A DNA stretch of 64,000 nt, taken from the NCBI RefSeq assembly GCF_022557175.1, contig NZ_CP092915.1, positions 372,001-436,000 of the forward strand, given 5' to 3'. Under the pieces are notes generated by a model that searched no databases, was not told the origin of the DNA, and worked only from the letters and a program-made list of their open reading frames with translations. The position numbers and the translations under genes were made by a program. Source of the stretch: Mycolicibacterium sp. YH-1. Its GTDB lineage: Bacteria; Actinomycetota; Actinomycetes; Mycobacteriales; Mycobacteriaceae. Positions 8,646 to 17,641 of the stretch are shown one piece after another; position 1 is the stretch's first letter; every line of letters begins with the position of its first letter.

Positions 8646-9490
8646 CCGTGACGGTACTGGGACTCGGACCGATGGGTCAGGCTCTTGCGAATGCGTTGCT
8701 CGACGCGAATCTGTCCGTCACGGTGTGGAATCGCACCGAGGAGAAGGCCGCAAAGTTGCGGGACAGAGGCGCAAGGTGGGCAACCACACCCGCCGATGCC
8801 GTTGCAGCCAGCGACATCACGCTGATCAACGTCGTCGACCACGCGGTGGTGGACGCACTGGTTGCGGCAGCGGGCCCAACCGTCGCGGGGCGCACCATCG
8901 TGAGCCTCACCTCGGACACCCCGGACAAGGCGCGCCGCACCGTAGAGCTGGTGGCGGCGGCCGGGGGGCGGTATCTCGACGGCACCATCATGACGCCGAC
9001 CACGACCATCGGGACTCCGGATGCCAGCATCCTCTGCGCTGGGCCGCGCGAGGTGTTCGACGAGCAGCTCGCCGTGCTCGCCGTGCTCGCGGTGCCGACA
9101 TGGTTGGGCGATGACTATGGTCGCGCCGCCGCGTTCGACGTCGCCCTGCTCAACATGTTCTGGACCTCGATGAGTGGTGCCCTGAACGCGCTGAAGGTGG
9201 CCCAGGCCAATGGCATCGGCGCGACCGACCTCCTTCCGCATGCGCTCGGCATCGTGGACATCCTGCCCGCGATTCTCACCGAGGTCGCGGAGCGGATACG
9301 TGACGGCCGGCACGACGAGGCCGAGGCCCCGGTGGTGTCAGTCGCCGCCTCGCTGCGCCATCTCATCGCCGCATCGGGGGAGGCGGGCGTGGACGCGGTG
9401 GCGTTGACGGCGCTGCAGCGCACCGCTGATGCCGCGGTGGCGGCTGGGCACGGGCAGGACGAGATATCTGGTTTGTTCGAGTACCTGTGA
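8642..9490 (+). CDS. Second imine-reductase-like NAD(P) oxidoreductase
   Basis: A 282-residue paralogue of the preceding gene: TVLGLGPMGQALANALL nucleotide motif, VWNRTEEKA, and a C-terminal helical domain with AAFDVALLNMFWTSM. The two proteins align along their whole length but are clearly diverged, so they could form a heterodimer or act on different imines or ketones. The start overlaps the upstream stop by 4 bases, so the pair is one transcription unit, presumably under HxlR control. 6-phosphogluconate dehydrogenase-like superfamily membership is certain; the substrate is not. Confidence 0.78.
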   Translation: MTVTVLGLGPMGQALANALLDANLSVTVWNRTEEKAAKLRDRGARWATTPADAVAASDITLINVVDHAVVDALVAAAGPTVAGRTIVSLTSDTPDKARRTVELVAAAGGRYLDGTIMTPTTTIGTPDASILCAGPREVFDEQLAVLAVLAVPTWLGDDYGRAAAFDVALLNMFWTSMSGALNALKVAQANGIGATDLLPHALGIVDILPAILTEVAERIRDGRHDEAEAPVVSVAASLRHLIAASGEAGVDAVALTALQRTADAAVAAGHGQDEISGLFEYL

Positions 9491-9494
9491 CAGG

Positions 9495-10068
9495 TCAGGC
9501 GGCGTGGAGACGGACGATCTCCACGGCGATCCCGTACTCCAGTTCGCTGTACTCGATCCACGGGAGGCCCGGTAGTGGTGGGGCCTTGGAGCGATGGCGG
9601 TCACCGGTCGGCGTGGTGAATTCCGCTGTGTGGCTGCCATCTTCGTCGCACCCGGCATTGACTGTCCGGCCGGGCGCCTCCTTGTCGTAGTTGCACCGTT
9701 CGCATTCGCCAAGCCCGTTGGGCCCTGATGCGACGGTCCTCGACGTCGAGGCACGCCGATTCCCGCACGATCAGTGTGGCGCGCCACTCCGAGAGCGCGC
9801 CGACTTCCAGTGCGGCCAGGGTGTGCGGCATCTCGTGCGTCAGCGCACGGGCGAATCCGAGGTGGCGGCCACCTCGATTGGGGGAGTCGTGGCGGGCCAA
9901 GGCGATCTCGCTGGCCAGCCCGCGCCCCCGTTTGGCGCCGGGCACCCCGCGGGCGGCCTCGCCGGCACGGCGCAGCTCGTCGAGGCGCGCGGTATGCCTG
10001 GCCTGCGACGCAGCCGCGGCGGACTTGACGCGTTCCAGTTCGCCGACAAATTCCGGCCAGCATTCCAT
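9495..10068 (-). pseudogene. Decayed 13E12-repeat / DUF222 HNH endonuclease gene
   Basis: The first 110 or so codons (from ATG 10068) encode the DUF222 domain: RGRGLASEIALARHDSPN, GGRHLGFARALTHEMPHT and ATLIVRESACLDVEDRR. Near 9700-9740 the reading frame must switch. The other frame then gives GLGECERCNYDKEAPGRT, HTAEFTTPTGDRHRS, KAPPLPG and a TGA at 9495-9497, which is the C-terminal HNH tail of the same family. Normal members are over 400 residues, so roughly 200 central residues, including the HNH core, are deleted, and the frame is broken as well. This is the only recognisable mobile-type remnant near the island. Confidence 0.82.
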
Positions 10069-10091
10069 CGCGATATGAAGTCGTTGGTGGC

Positions 10092-11981
10092 ATGGTCGTA
10101 TCCATGGAGCAGCAGCCGCCGAGCGATGTCATCGAAGCCGCGCATGCCGAGCATCACAGCGCCCTTCCGCTGGAGGACACACGGGACTTCGAGGATGCCG
10201 ACCGCGGCTTCATCGGCGCACTGGAACCCTGCGTCGTGAAGGCCGCGGACGGCAGAGTGGTGTGGGACAACGACTCCTACGCGTTCCTCGCCGGGGACGC
10301 ACCGACCACAGTGCACCCCAGCCTCTGGCGTCAGTCGCAGCTGTGCGCCAAGCAGGGCCTGTACGAGGTGGTCGAGGGCATCTACCAGGTGCGTGGACTC
10401 GACCTGTCCAATATCAGCTTCATCGAGGGCGACACCGGCGTCATTGTCATCGACCCCCTGATCTCAACTGAGACCGCGGCCGCGGCCCTGGCGCTGTACC
10501 GCGCGCACCGCGGCGACCGGGCCGTCCGGGCGGTCATCTACACCCACAGCCACGCGGACCACTTCGGCGGCGTGCTTGGCGTGACGACTCAGGCCGACGT
10601 CGATGCGGGCAAGGTGGCGATCATCGCGCCCGAGCACTTCACCGAACACGCCGTGCAGGAGAACGTGTACGCCGGAACGGCGATGGCGCGCCGCGCCGCC
10701 TACATGTACGGCGCCGCGCTCGCCCGGGGACCGCAGGGGCAGGTCGGGTGCGGGCTCGGCCAGGTGGGTTCCACCGGCGAGGTTGCGCTGATCGTCCCGA
10801 CGGTGGACATCAAGACCACCGGCGAGAAGCACACCTTCGACGGCGTCGAGATCGAGTTCCAGATGGCGCCCGGTACCGAGGCGCCCGCCGAGATGCACTT
10901 CTACTTCCCGAAGTTTCGCGCGTTGTGCATGGCGGAGAATGCGACCCACAACATGCACAACCTGCTGACGTTGCGCGGGGCACTGGTGCGCGATCCGCAC
11001 GGCTGGTCGGGGTATCTGACCGAGGCCATCGACACCTTCTCCGACCGCGCCGACGTGGTGTTCGCCTCGCACCACTGGCCGACGTGGGGCAAGGATCAGA
11101 TCGTCGAATTCCTGTCCCTGCAACGAGATATGTACGCATACCTGCACGACCAGACGCTGCGTCAGCTCAACCAGGGCTTCACGGGCATCGAGATTGCCGA
11201 GACGTTCCAGATGCCGCCGGCACTGGAGCGGGCGTGGCACACCCACGGCTACTACGGCTCTGTGAGCCACAACGTCAAGGCCGTGTACCAGCGCTACATG
11301 GGCTGGTTCGACGGCAACCCCGCCCGGCTGTGGGCGCACCCGCCGGAGGCCATCGGTCCGCGCTACGTCGAGGCCATCGGCGGCCTCGACCGCGTCGTCG
11401 AACTCGCGCAGCACGCCTACGACGAGGGTGACTACCGTTGGGCAGCAACGCTGCTCGATCACGCCGTTTTCACCGACCAGGAGCACGCCGGCGCGCGGCA
11501 GCTGTACGCCGACACTCTCGAGCAGATGGCCTACGGCGCCGAGAATGCCACGTGGCGCAACTTCTTCCTGTCCGGCGCCACCGAGCTTCGGGAGGGGAAC
11601 CTCGGCACGCCGACCCAGACGACGTCACCGTCGCTGCTGGGCCAGTTGACGCCGGATCAGATGTTCGACTCCTTGGCCATCAACGTCAACGGACCGCGTG
11701 CGTGGGACCTCGATCTCGCGATCGACGTGACGTTCGCCGACATCGCGACCAATTACCGGCTGACGCTCCGCAACGGAGTCCTGGTGCACCGCAAAGTGCC
11801 CGCCGATCCAGCGACGGCCGGCGCCACCGTCACGCTCGCCACCAAGGCGCGGCTGCTGATGTTCGCCGCGGGAGACGTCACCTCGCCAGGGGTTGAGGTC
11901 GCAGGCGACGCGAACGCGTTGCCCATGCTGCTAAGCGCCCTCGACCGGCCGAACCCGGGCTTCGACATCGTCACGCCCTAG
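10092..11981 (+). CDS. Alkyl sulfatase (SdsA1/Pisa1-like, metallo-beta-lactamase fold)
   Basis: A 629-residue enzyme with the Zn-binding motif THSHADHFGG (HxHxDH) in an N-terminal metallo-beta-lactamase domain, AENATHNMHN and FASHHWPTWG as further metal-ligand segments, an alkyl-sulfatase dimerisation domain, and a C-terminal SCP2-like domain (about 500-629, GQLTPDQMFDSLAINVNG). The length and architecture match the linear or secondary alkyl sulfatases that cleave alkyl sulfate esters to alcohol and sulfate. It corresponds to M. tuberculosis Rv3762c by synteny. No clear signal peptide is seen. An alternative ATG lies at 10104. Confidence 0.88.
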   Translation: MVVSMEQQPPSDVIEAAHAEHHSALPLEDTRDFEDADRGFIGALEPCVVKAADGRVVWDNDSYAFLAGDAPTTVHPSLWRQSQLCAKQGLYEVVEGIYQVRGLDLSNISFIEGDTGVIVIDPLISTETAAAALALYRAHRGDRAVRAVIYTHSHADHFGGVLGVTTQADVDAGKVAIIAPEHFTEHAVQENVYAGTAMARRAAYMYGAALARGPQGQVGCGLGQVGSTGEVALIVPTVDIKTTGEKHTFDGVEIEFQMAPGTEAPAEMHFYFPKFRALCMAENATHNMHNLLTLRGALVRDPHGWSGYLTEAIDTFSDRADVVFASHHWPTWGKDQIVEFLSLQRDMYAYLHDQTLRQLNQGFTGIEIAETFQMPPALERAWHTHGYYGSVSHNVKAVYQRYMGWFDGNPARLWAHPPEAIGPRYVEAIGGLDRVVELAQHAYDEGDYRWAATLLDHAVFTDQEHAGARQLYADTLEQMAYGAENATWRNFFLSGATELREGNLGTPTQTTSPSLLGQLTPDQMFDSLAINVNGPRAWDLDLAIDVTFADIATNYRLTLRNGVLVHRKVPADPATAGATVTLATKARLLMFAAGDVTSPGVEVAGDANALPMLLSALDRPNPGFDIVTP

Positions 11982-11986
11982 CGAAC

Positions 11987-12748
11987 TCAGGGAATCCCGC
12001 CGTCGGCCCGCAGGATCGATCCGGTGGTGAAGCTCGATGCATCCGAGGCCAGAAACATTGCTGCGCCGATGATCTCGGCTGGCTGACCGGCACGTCGCAG
12101 TGCGAGGTGCGCGAAGGGATTGGTTGTCGCGCCGAAGTCCCACGCCTTGCTGATGTCGGTGAGGAACGGACCAGCCATCAAGGTGTTGACGCGGACGGTC
12201 GGGCCGTACGCCTTGGCCAGACCCTCGGTGAGGGCGTTGAGACCGGCCTTCGCCGCGGCGTACGGCAGCATGTGCTCATCGGGCCGCAGCGACCCCGTCG
12301 AACTCACGTTGATGATCGACCCGCCACCGTCGGCGATCATGCGCTCGGCGACCAGCGTCGACAACCGGAACGGGCCCTTGAGGTTCAGGTTCACCACCGC
12401 GTCGAACAGCTGCTCGGTCACAGACGTCAGCGAGTCGTAGAGCGGTGACATGCCTGCGTTGTTGATCAGGACGTCGACCCTGCCGAAGCGGTCATAGGTT
12501 GCGTCGACGAGGCCGTCGAGTTGGTCCCAGCGTCCGACGTGCACCTGGTAGGGGTACGCCGTGCGACCCGTCGATGCCGAGATCTCCTCGGCAGTCATCA
12601 CGCACGACTCGAGATTGCGGCTGGCGATGATGACGTCGGCGCCACACTGGGCGGCGGCGAAGGCCATCTCACGCCCCAGGCCGCGGCTGCCCCCGGTGAC
12701 CAACACCACCCGGTCCGTCAGGTCGAAGAGGTCGTCGGCGTAGCCCAT
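11987..12748 (-). CDS. Short-chain dehydrogenase/reductase
   Basis: A 253-residue classical SDR: cofactor motif TGGSRGLG, NNAG, catalytic Ser in INVSSTGS, YAAAK (Tyr/Lys) and the C-terminal ILRADGGIP. ASRN after strand 2 suggests NADP(H). ATG 12748 is supported by AGGAG seven bases upstream. Reading further upstream in frame would run into the 110-bp repeat and is rejected. It lies 5 bases past the alkyl sulfatase end, convergent with it. The substrate is unknown. Confidence 0.87.
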   Translation of the reverse strand: MGYADDLFDLTDRVVLVTGGSRGLGREMAFAAAQCGADVIIASRNLESCVMTAEEISASTGRTAYPYQVHVGRWDQLDGLVDATYDRFGRVDVLINNAGMSPLYDSLTSVTEQLFDAVVNLNLKGPFRLSTLVAERMIADGGGSIINVSSTGSLRPDEHMLPYAAAKAGLNALTEGLAKAYGPTVRVNTLMAGPFLTDISKAWDFGATTNPFAHLALRRAGQPAEIIGAAMFLASDASSFTTGSILRADGGIP

Positions 12749-12781
12749 GCGAGGTCTCCTGTCCGGCTCACGTGCCACGAA

Positions 12782-12891
12782 GGCGCGCACGAGCCATATG
12801 GTGGCACAGGCGAGAAGGCCATCAGGCGAAATGGAGAGAGCGCGATAAAGCAACTGCTCGTGATCCGGCACGCGTTGCCGCTGCGAAGTGA
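12782..12891 (+). repeat. Left copy of 110-bp direct repeat (gene stub)
   Basis: It is identical at 108 of 110 positions to 29407-29516, in the same orientation. It contains the last 66 bases upstream and the first 44 bases of the histidine-phosphatase gene found at the right copy. One of the two differences (12849) changes the ATG start to AAG, so this copy cannot start translation there. The coding sense continues as far as LPLRS before diverging. Confidence 0.95.
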
Positions 12892-12933
12892 CGGCGGCGG
12901 ATTTGCTCCATGGCGGCGGTGAGCACTAGACGA

Positions 12934-14361
12934 CTATCTGGTGGTCTCCAACGTGGCTGTCTCTTCTGTCGTCGACGCCGTGTCGTTGCTCCGTGCGAAC
13001 CGGTTCTTGAACAAATACACGATCGAAATGATGATCCACACGGATATCCCCTGGATGAGTTCGATCCTGTTCGCAGGCCGAATTGCCATGCTCGCCAACA
13101 CTGCGATGATCGACAAGGTCACCAGTGCAGGCAGGACTGGATACAGCCACATCTTGAAGCGAAGCGCTTCAGGGTTCTCGCGTTGCCAACGGTGCCTCAA
13201 GCGCAGCTCCGAGAAGCAGATCATCAGGTACACGAACAGCCAGATCGCGCCGATGGTGTTGATGAGGAACAGGAAAACGGTATCGGGAAAGAATGCCGCC
13301 AAGAGAACACAGCCGTACCCCACGATCGTGCAGGCCAGGATCCCTTTGACGGGAACACCACGACGGTTGACCGACCGCATCCACCTCGGGGCGTCGCCGC
13401 GTTCGCCCATCACGAACAGCAGCCTCGACGCCGTGTACATCCCCGAGTTGAGCACCGAGAGGACTGCCACCAGGATCACCAGCGTCAGGAGGTCACCCGC
13501 CCACGGGATCCCGATCGTGTCAAGCGCCAGCACGAATGGTGATTCCCCCGGAACAATCGAGTTCCAAGGAACAACGACGACGAGAAGGAACGTGGCCGCC
13601 ACGAAGAACATCAGAATCCGGAGCATCGACGAATTGATCGCATTCCGAATTGCGTTCGCGGGGTCCTTCGACTCGGCTGCCGCGATCGTGGCCAGTTCGA
13701 CGCCCGTCATCGAGAAGATCACGATCACGATGCCGATGAACAGCGTTGACAACCCGTTCGGGAGTAGACCACCGTGCTCGTAGAGGTTGGAGAAGTCCAT
13801 CGACCTTCCCGGCAGAATGCCGAGAACGAACAGCGTGGAGATGGTGAGAAACGCAAGAATCGCGGCAATCTTGATGCCTGCGAACCAGTATTCGGCTTCG
13901 CCGAAGGAGCCAACCGACAGAAGGTTCACCACGGTCATGATCACTAGCAGGATCAAGGCGATCAGCCAGACCGGCACTTCGGGCCACCATTTGTTGATGA
14001 TCTGCCCTCCGACCACGGCCTCGAATCCGACGATGATCACCCACGCGTACCAATAGACCCAACCGGTCGCGAAACCAGCCCATTCTCCCCACGCCATGCG
14101 CGCATACTCGGTGAAGGATCCGGTGCACGGACGCGTGGCTGCCATCTCGCCAAGCATCCGCATGACGAGAAACACGATCGTCCCAGTGATCGCGTACGTG
14201 ACGAATGCCAGCGGTCCTGCTTGGTTGATGACGGCACTCGAGCCAACGAAGAGCCCTGCGCCGATCACGCCGCCGATCGACAGCATCGTGAGATGTCGTT
14301 GTTTGAGGCCTGGCTTCAAGCCGGGTTCGAGTGCATCGGCACGTGTTTGATCAGGACGCAT
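12934..14361 (-). CDS. APC-superfamily amino acid permease (GabP/AnsP/CycA type)
   Basis: A 475-residue protein with about 12 hydrophobic segments. The first transmembrane region has the amino-acid-permease signature GGVIGAGLFVGSSAVINQAGP, followed by MRMLGEMAATRP and GSFTEYAR. The family imports amino acids or amines by proton symport. ATG 14361 is preferred because AGAAGGAG lies upstream; a further in-frame start at 14424 would add an unlikely N-terminus. It is divergent from the LLM oxidoreductase gene. Third-position GC appears relaxed compared with core genes. The substrate cannot be named; the neighbouring aminotransferase and oxidase suggest an amino acid or diamine. Confidence 0.88.
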   Translation of the reverse strand: MRPDQTRADALEPGLKPGLKQRHLTMLSIGGVIGAGLFVGSSAVINQAGPLAFVTYAITGTIVFLVMRMLGEMAATRPCTGSFTEYARMAWGEWAGFATGWVYWYAWVIIVGFEAVVGGQIINKWWPEVPVWLIALILLVIMTVVNLLSVGSFGEAEYWFAGIKIAAILAFLTISTLFVLGILPGRSMDFSNLYEHGGLLPNGLSTLFIGIVIVIFSMTGVELATIAAAESKDPANAIRNAINSSMLRILMFFVAATFLLVVVVPWNSIVPGESPFVLALDTIGIPWAGDLLTLVILVAVLSVLNSGMYTASRLLFVMGERGDAPRWMRSVNRRGVPVKGILACTIVGYGCVLLAAFFPDTVFLFLINTIGAIWLFVYLMICFSELRLRHRWQRENPEALRFKMWLYPVLPALVTLSIIAVLASMAIRPANRIELIQGISVWIIISIVYLFKNRFARSNDTASTTEETATLETTR

Positions 14362-14533
14362 ACTGTGAAGCTCCTTCTTTCTGCGGTGCAATCGCGCCGG
14401 CAAGATCGGTGTGGTGCCGGTCACTGTGCGCTGTCCGCCTCAGCTCTGCCATTGGGTGCAGACGGAATCGGGACGGGCTCGTTTGGTCTAGGGACGAATC
14501 GCGCTGGCGCGCGCTGTACACGAGAATCGGACG

Positions 14534-15337
14534 ATGACACCGCATCGCGGTTTGGGCGTCACGGCTGGCCTCGACGCCGGCCTCGCCGAGGATCTCGCCG
14601 CTAGCTGCTCGGAACTCCGCTACTCATCACTGTGGTCGAACTTCGTGCCAGGTGTTCCGCGTTTTGAAACGCTGGCGCACTTCCACGCCGCGGCACCGCA
14701 GCTCGACCTCGGCATCGGAGTGTTGCCGCTCGATCAGAACTCGCCGCGTGAGATCGCGGCCGACCTCGAGCGCGTCGGGGCCGACCCCTCCAAGCTGTGG
14801 GTCGGGATCGGCGCGGGAAGGTTGCGCCCACAGCTCGCCGCTGTCGAACAGGCCGTCGACGAGCTACGCGGACTCCTTCCGTCCAGCACCCGCATCGTGG
14901 TGGCAGCCATGCGCCCGAGGATGGCGCGACTCGCCGGAGCAATCGCCGATGGCGTGCTGCTGAACTGGATGCCGCCGACGCAGGCCGCACAAGCGCGCGA
15001 GTGGGTGCGCGAAGGCGCTACCGCCGCCCACCGGCCGCCGCCGGTCGTTGCCTCGTACGTACGTGTGGCGGTGGGCGATCTCGCGCAGCAGCGACTGCGT
15101 GACGCAGAGAGCATCTACCGCGATATCGACGAGGGACACCGAAAGCACTTTGCTGCGCTCGGTGTCTCGGTGGGCAGCGTCGGAATCGCATCCGAAACCG
15201 GCGCGGGCGTGCGCGCCGGGCTCCGGCAATACGAGGATGCGCTCGACCTACCCATCGTGCGTGTCGTCAGTAAGCCAGACGGCGAGGCGATCCGCGCCGT
15301 CGCCGAGGCGGGCGCCCCGATTTCCGCGGCTGGTTAG
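14534..15337 (+). CDS. LLM-class flavin-dependent oxidoreductase
   Basis: A 267-residue, relatively short luciferase-like monooxygenase-family protein. Signatures are LDLGIGVLPLDQNSP, KLWVGIGAG and MARLAGAIADGVLLNWMPP, the last typical of the FMN/F420-binding barrel. Members reduce or oxygenate substrates using FMNH2 or F420H2; which applies is not decidable here. It is divergent from the permease (172 bases between starts). It converges on the next gene, whose stop overlaps its own by 3 bases. Confidence 0.8.
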   Translation: MTPHRGLGVTAGLDAGLAEDLAASCSELRYSSLWSNFVPGVPRFETLAHFHAAAPQLDLGIGVLPLDQNSPREIAADLERVGADPSKLWVGIGAGRLRPQLAAVEQAVDELRGLLPSSTRIVVAAMRPRMARLAGAIADGVLLNWMPPTQAAQAREWVREGATAAHRPPPVVASYVRVAVGDLAQQRLRDAESIYRDIDEGHRKHFAALGVSVGSVGIASETGAGVRAGLRQYEDALDLPIVRVVSKPDGEAIRAVAEAGAPISAAG

Positions 15338-16284
15338 TGCGCGGTCGGCGTCCGATAACCGAGCGCGACTGGCAGGTCGGCGGGCGACCTCAGACCTGCC
15401 GGCGCCTCATTGACAAGCCAATCCAGCACGTGCACCACGCGGGCCGCAACTACACGCCCGCCTTGGTTTGCCAGACCACCAGACATCCGTACTGTCACGT
15501 TCGGATCCCCCGAAATGTTGACGATGGTGTCACCTCCGCCGACGGGGGAACGTACTCCGACCATCTCCAGTTGCACGTTTGGTTCGGCGCGACAGATGTG
15601 CCGAAATCCCACCGCGCTCCCATCTTCGAGAATCGGGAGCTTCTCCTCCTCGACCGTCGTCACGGTCAGGCCCAGCACCTCGGCGACCAGGCAGGCACTC
15701 TGCACTATCTCGCTGTGCAGTTTGATTCGGCCCTCATTCACTGCCGCGTGGAACTCAGCCTCGCTGAGCCCGATGCCGTACATCTGCATGACCGAGTCGC
15801 CGTAGGGCGCGATATCGAACGTCCTGCTTGCGTGTACTGCAGTGACCTCAACGCAGCTGCCGGAGAAGAAGATTGGCACGAGATCGAGGACGAATCCCGG
15901 GTTGATGCCAGCACCGATCACCGCAACGTTGTGCTGGCGGGCCGCTCTATCGATGGCGTCGGCCCCCGCTTGGTCCGTTGCCCGCAAGTACGTCAAACCG
16001 CTGATGCTAACGACCGGTACGCCTGCGTCGACGATGTTCAACACCTGGCCGGTGACATCACCGTCGCGCGGAGTCCCGTGGACGATCACATCAGGTTTCG
16101 CCGCTAACAGGCCGTCGACCGAGTCGACATAGACGTCCGCAAGCGGAGCCTTGGGCAGACGGGGGTTGAATGCTGCTACTACAGAGTGGTTTCGGCGCAC
16201 GATTGCATCGGCGATCTCATAAGCCATAGCGCCGCAGCCATACATCCCCACTCGCAAAGCTGCCGACGACCTAGCACCGCTCAT
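15334..16284 (-). CDS. 2,4-diaminopentanoate dehydrogenase-like (DapB-fold) oxidoreductase
   Basis: A 316-residue protein with an N-terminal Rossmann domain (VGMYGCGAMAYEIADAI, DVIVHGTPRD) and the segment GAGINPGFVLDLVP. It resembles 2,4-diaminopentanoate dehydrogenase (Ord) and related amine dehydrogenases of the dihydrodipicolinate-reductase fold. Such enzymes deaminate an amine to a ketone with NAD(P)+. ATG 16284 has AGGAGG upstream and overlaps the end of the aminotransferase gene by 14 bases, so the two are co-translated. Exact substrate assignment would be speculative. A distant relative sits at 48508. Confidence 0.72.
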   Translation of the reverse strand: MSGARSSAALRVGMYGCGAMAYEIADAIVRRNHSVVAAFNPRLPKAPLADVYVDSVDGLLAAKPDVIVHGTPRDGDVTGQVLNIVDAGVPVVSISGLTYLRATDQAGADAIDRAARQHNVAVIGAGINPGFVLDLVPIFFSGSCVEVTAVHASRTFDIAPYGDSVMQMYGIGLSEAEFHAAVNEGRIKLHSEIVQSACLVAEVLGLTVTTVEEEKLPILEDGSAVGFRHICRAEPNVQLEMVGVRSPVGGGDTIVNISGDPNVTVRMSGGLANQGGRVVAARVVHVLDWLVNEAPAGLRSPADLPVALGYRTPTAH

Positions 16285-17536
16285 TTCCGCGCCTCCTGGT
16301 TGTAGGTTCTGCTGCGATGGCCACCGCATGATCTGGGGACCATCCTTCCGTGCTGGCGGTGGCCGACTCAACGAGCAGGTCAACGACCTCGTCGACGGTG
16401 CCGGAGTCCATTGGCGTTGAGAGGCATCCTGCCCCCGTTGGCTGGAGAAGTAGATTGCGCCGAAGAGCCTCGTGCCATAGCTTTCGAACCCTGGCCTTCC
16501 CGACGGCGCTGACTGCATCGGTGGGGACGAGCCGGAACAGAGAACCTCGACTCCGTACGTCCCATCCGTGCCCGGCAAGCTCGCTCGATAGCCTGTCACG
16601 CAGCAGGTCACCGAGTCCGTTGAGTCGGGCGATCTCAGCGGCAGTCATCAACCTCAACGCCGTGGTGCCCGTCCTCAACGCGACAGGATTCGCCGCGAAC
16701 GTGCCACCATGTTCGATGGCTCCCTGACCGCTCGGGTCGAGCGGCGCCATGGCATCGCGGGTACCCGCCACAGCGCCGATAGCGAATCCCCCACCGATGG
16801 TCTTGCCGAGCACAGTGAGGTCGGGTCTGAGACCGTAGATGCTCTGCAGCCCGCCATGCGCGAGTCGGAAGCTGATGACCTCATCGACGATCAGCATGGC
16901 GCCATATCGAGAGCAGAGCCTTCGTGCCGTGGACGCCCACTCGGCATCCACCGCCACGAGTCCTAGCCGGTTAGGGAGCAGGTCGATCGTCAACGCGGCG
17001 ATGGAGTCACCGTAGTCGGCAAAAATGCGCTCCAGGGCATCAAAGTCGTTGATGGGCAGAAGAACACAGTCGTCACGGACCCCGTCTGGAATGCCATCGA
17101 GGTTGGTTGTGCTCGCAGCAACGAGAGCACTGTCTGACCACCCGTGATATGCGCCTTGTAGAAAGACGAGCCGCTTGCGTCCGGTCACCGCCCTGGCGAG
17201 ACGGGTAGCGGTCATCACCGCCTCTGTGCCCGTGCTGGTGTAGCGGACAACCTCCGCACCTGCCAGCCGTGACACTATCGCCTCGGCATGCACTTCCTCG
17301 TGGATGGTGGGTAGTCCGAAGCAACTTCCGTCAGCAACAGCACTTTTGGCAGCTTCAGTCGTGTCCGGATGCGCGTGTCCGAGGTACAGCGTCGTGAAGT
17401 TGTTGTTCAAATCGATGTACGTCGCGCCGTCGTCGGTAACCACCCGGTACCCCGAACCATGACTGATCCGGGGAACGGGTCCACCGACAAATAGGCTTGA
17501 CCGGCTCCAACCACCTGGCAGTCTCGAGTGTTTCAT
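16271..17536 (-). CDS. Class III aminotransferase, glutamate-1-semialdehyde aminomutase-like
   Basis: A 421-residue fold-type I PLP enzyme. It shows the N-terminal YIDLNNNFTTLYLGHAHP strand region, YTSTGTEAVMTATRLAR (phosphate-binding cup), VDEVISFR (Asp to the pyridine nitrogen), and LGKTIGGGFAIGA with the Schiff-base lysine. The combination is typical of GSA-aminomutase-like transaminases, which transfer or shift amino groups. True HemL is unlikely because the gene sits in a catabolic cluster away from haem genes. It precedes and overlaps the DapB-fold dehydrogenase gene. Confidence 0.83.
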   Translation of the reverse strand: MKHSRLPGGWSRSSLFVGGPVPRISHGSGYRVVTDDGATYIDLNNNFTTLYLGHAHPDTTEAAKSAVADGSCFGLPTIHEEVHAEAIVSRLAGAEVVRYTSTGTEAVMTATRLARAVTGRKRLVFLQGAYHGWSDSALVAASTTNLDGIPDGVRDDCVLLPINDFDALERIFADYGDSIAALTIDLLPNRLGLVAVDAEWASTARRLCSRYGAMLIVDEVISFRLAHGGLQSIYGLRPDLTVLGKTIGGGFAIGAVAGTRDAMAPLDPSGQGAIEHGGTFAANPVALRTGTTALRLMTAAEIARLNGLGDLLRDRLSSELAGHGWDVRSRGSLFRLVPTDAVSAVGKARVRKLWHEALRRNLLLQPTGAGCLSTPMDSGTVDEVVDLLVESATASTEGWSPDHAVAIAAEPTTRRRGNERC

Positions 17537-17641
17537 ACCGCGAAATTTAGAGAGGCCCAGTTAGATCCACCATTGTCCTGACGACGAGACGATGGGTGGC
17601 GAGTTGTGTCCGAAGCCACGTTGGCATGCGTGATGCACCAA

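Noticed and set aside
9691..10239. Plus-strand frame of 182 codons between the reductase and sulfatase genes
   Set aside because: It is antisense to the clear DUF222/HNH remnant and overlaps the sulfatase start; no family similarity.
10464..11486. 340-codon open frame antisense to the alkyl sulfatase
   Set aside because: It is a shadow of the codon bias of the sulfatase gene, which has clear family motifs on the other strand.
12749..12871. Upstream extension of the SDR protein through the left repeat
   Set aside because: The added residues come from antisense reading of the duplicated histidine-phosphatase 5' end; the same peptide appears antisense at the right repeat. ATG 12748 has a proper ribosome site.
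16271..17536. Haem-pathway hemL
   Set aside because: The fold matches, but the position in a catabolic cluster and overlap with an amine-dehydrogenase-like gene point to a different aminotransferase.
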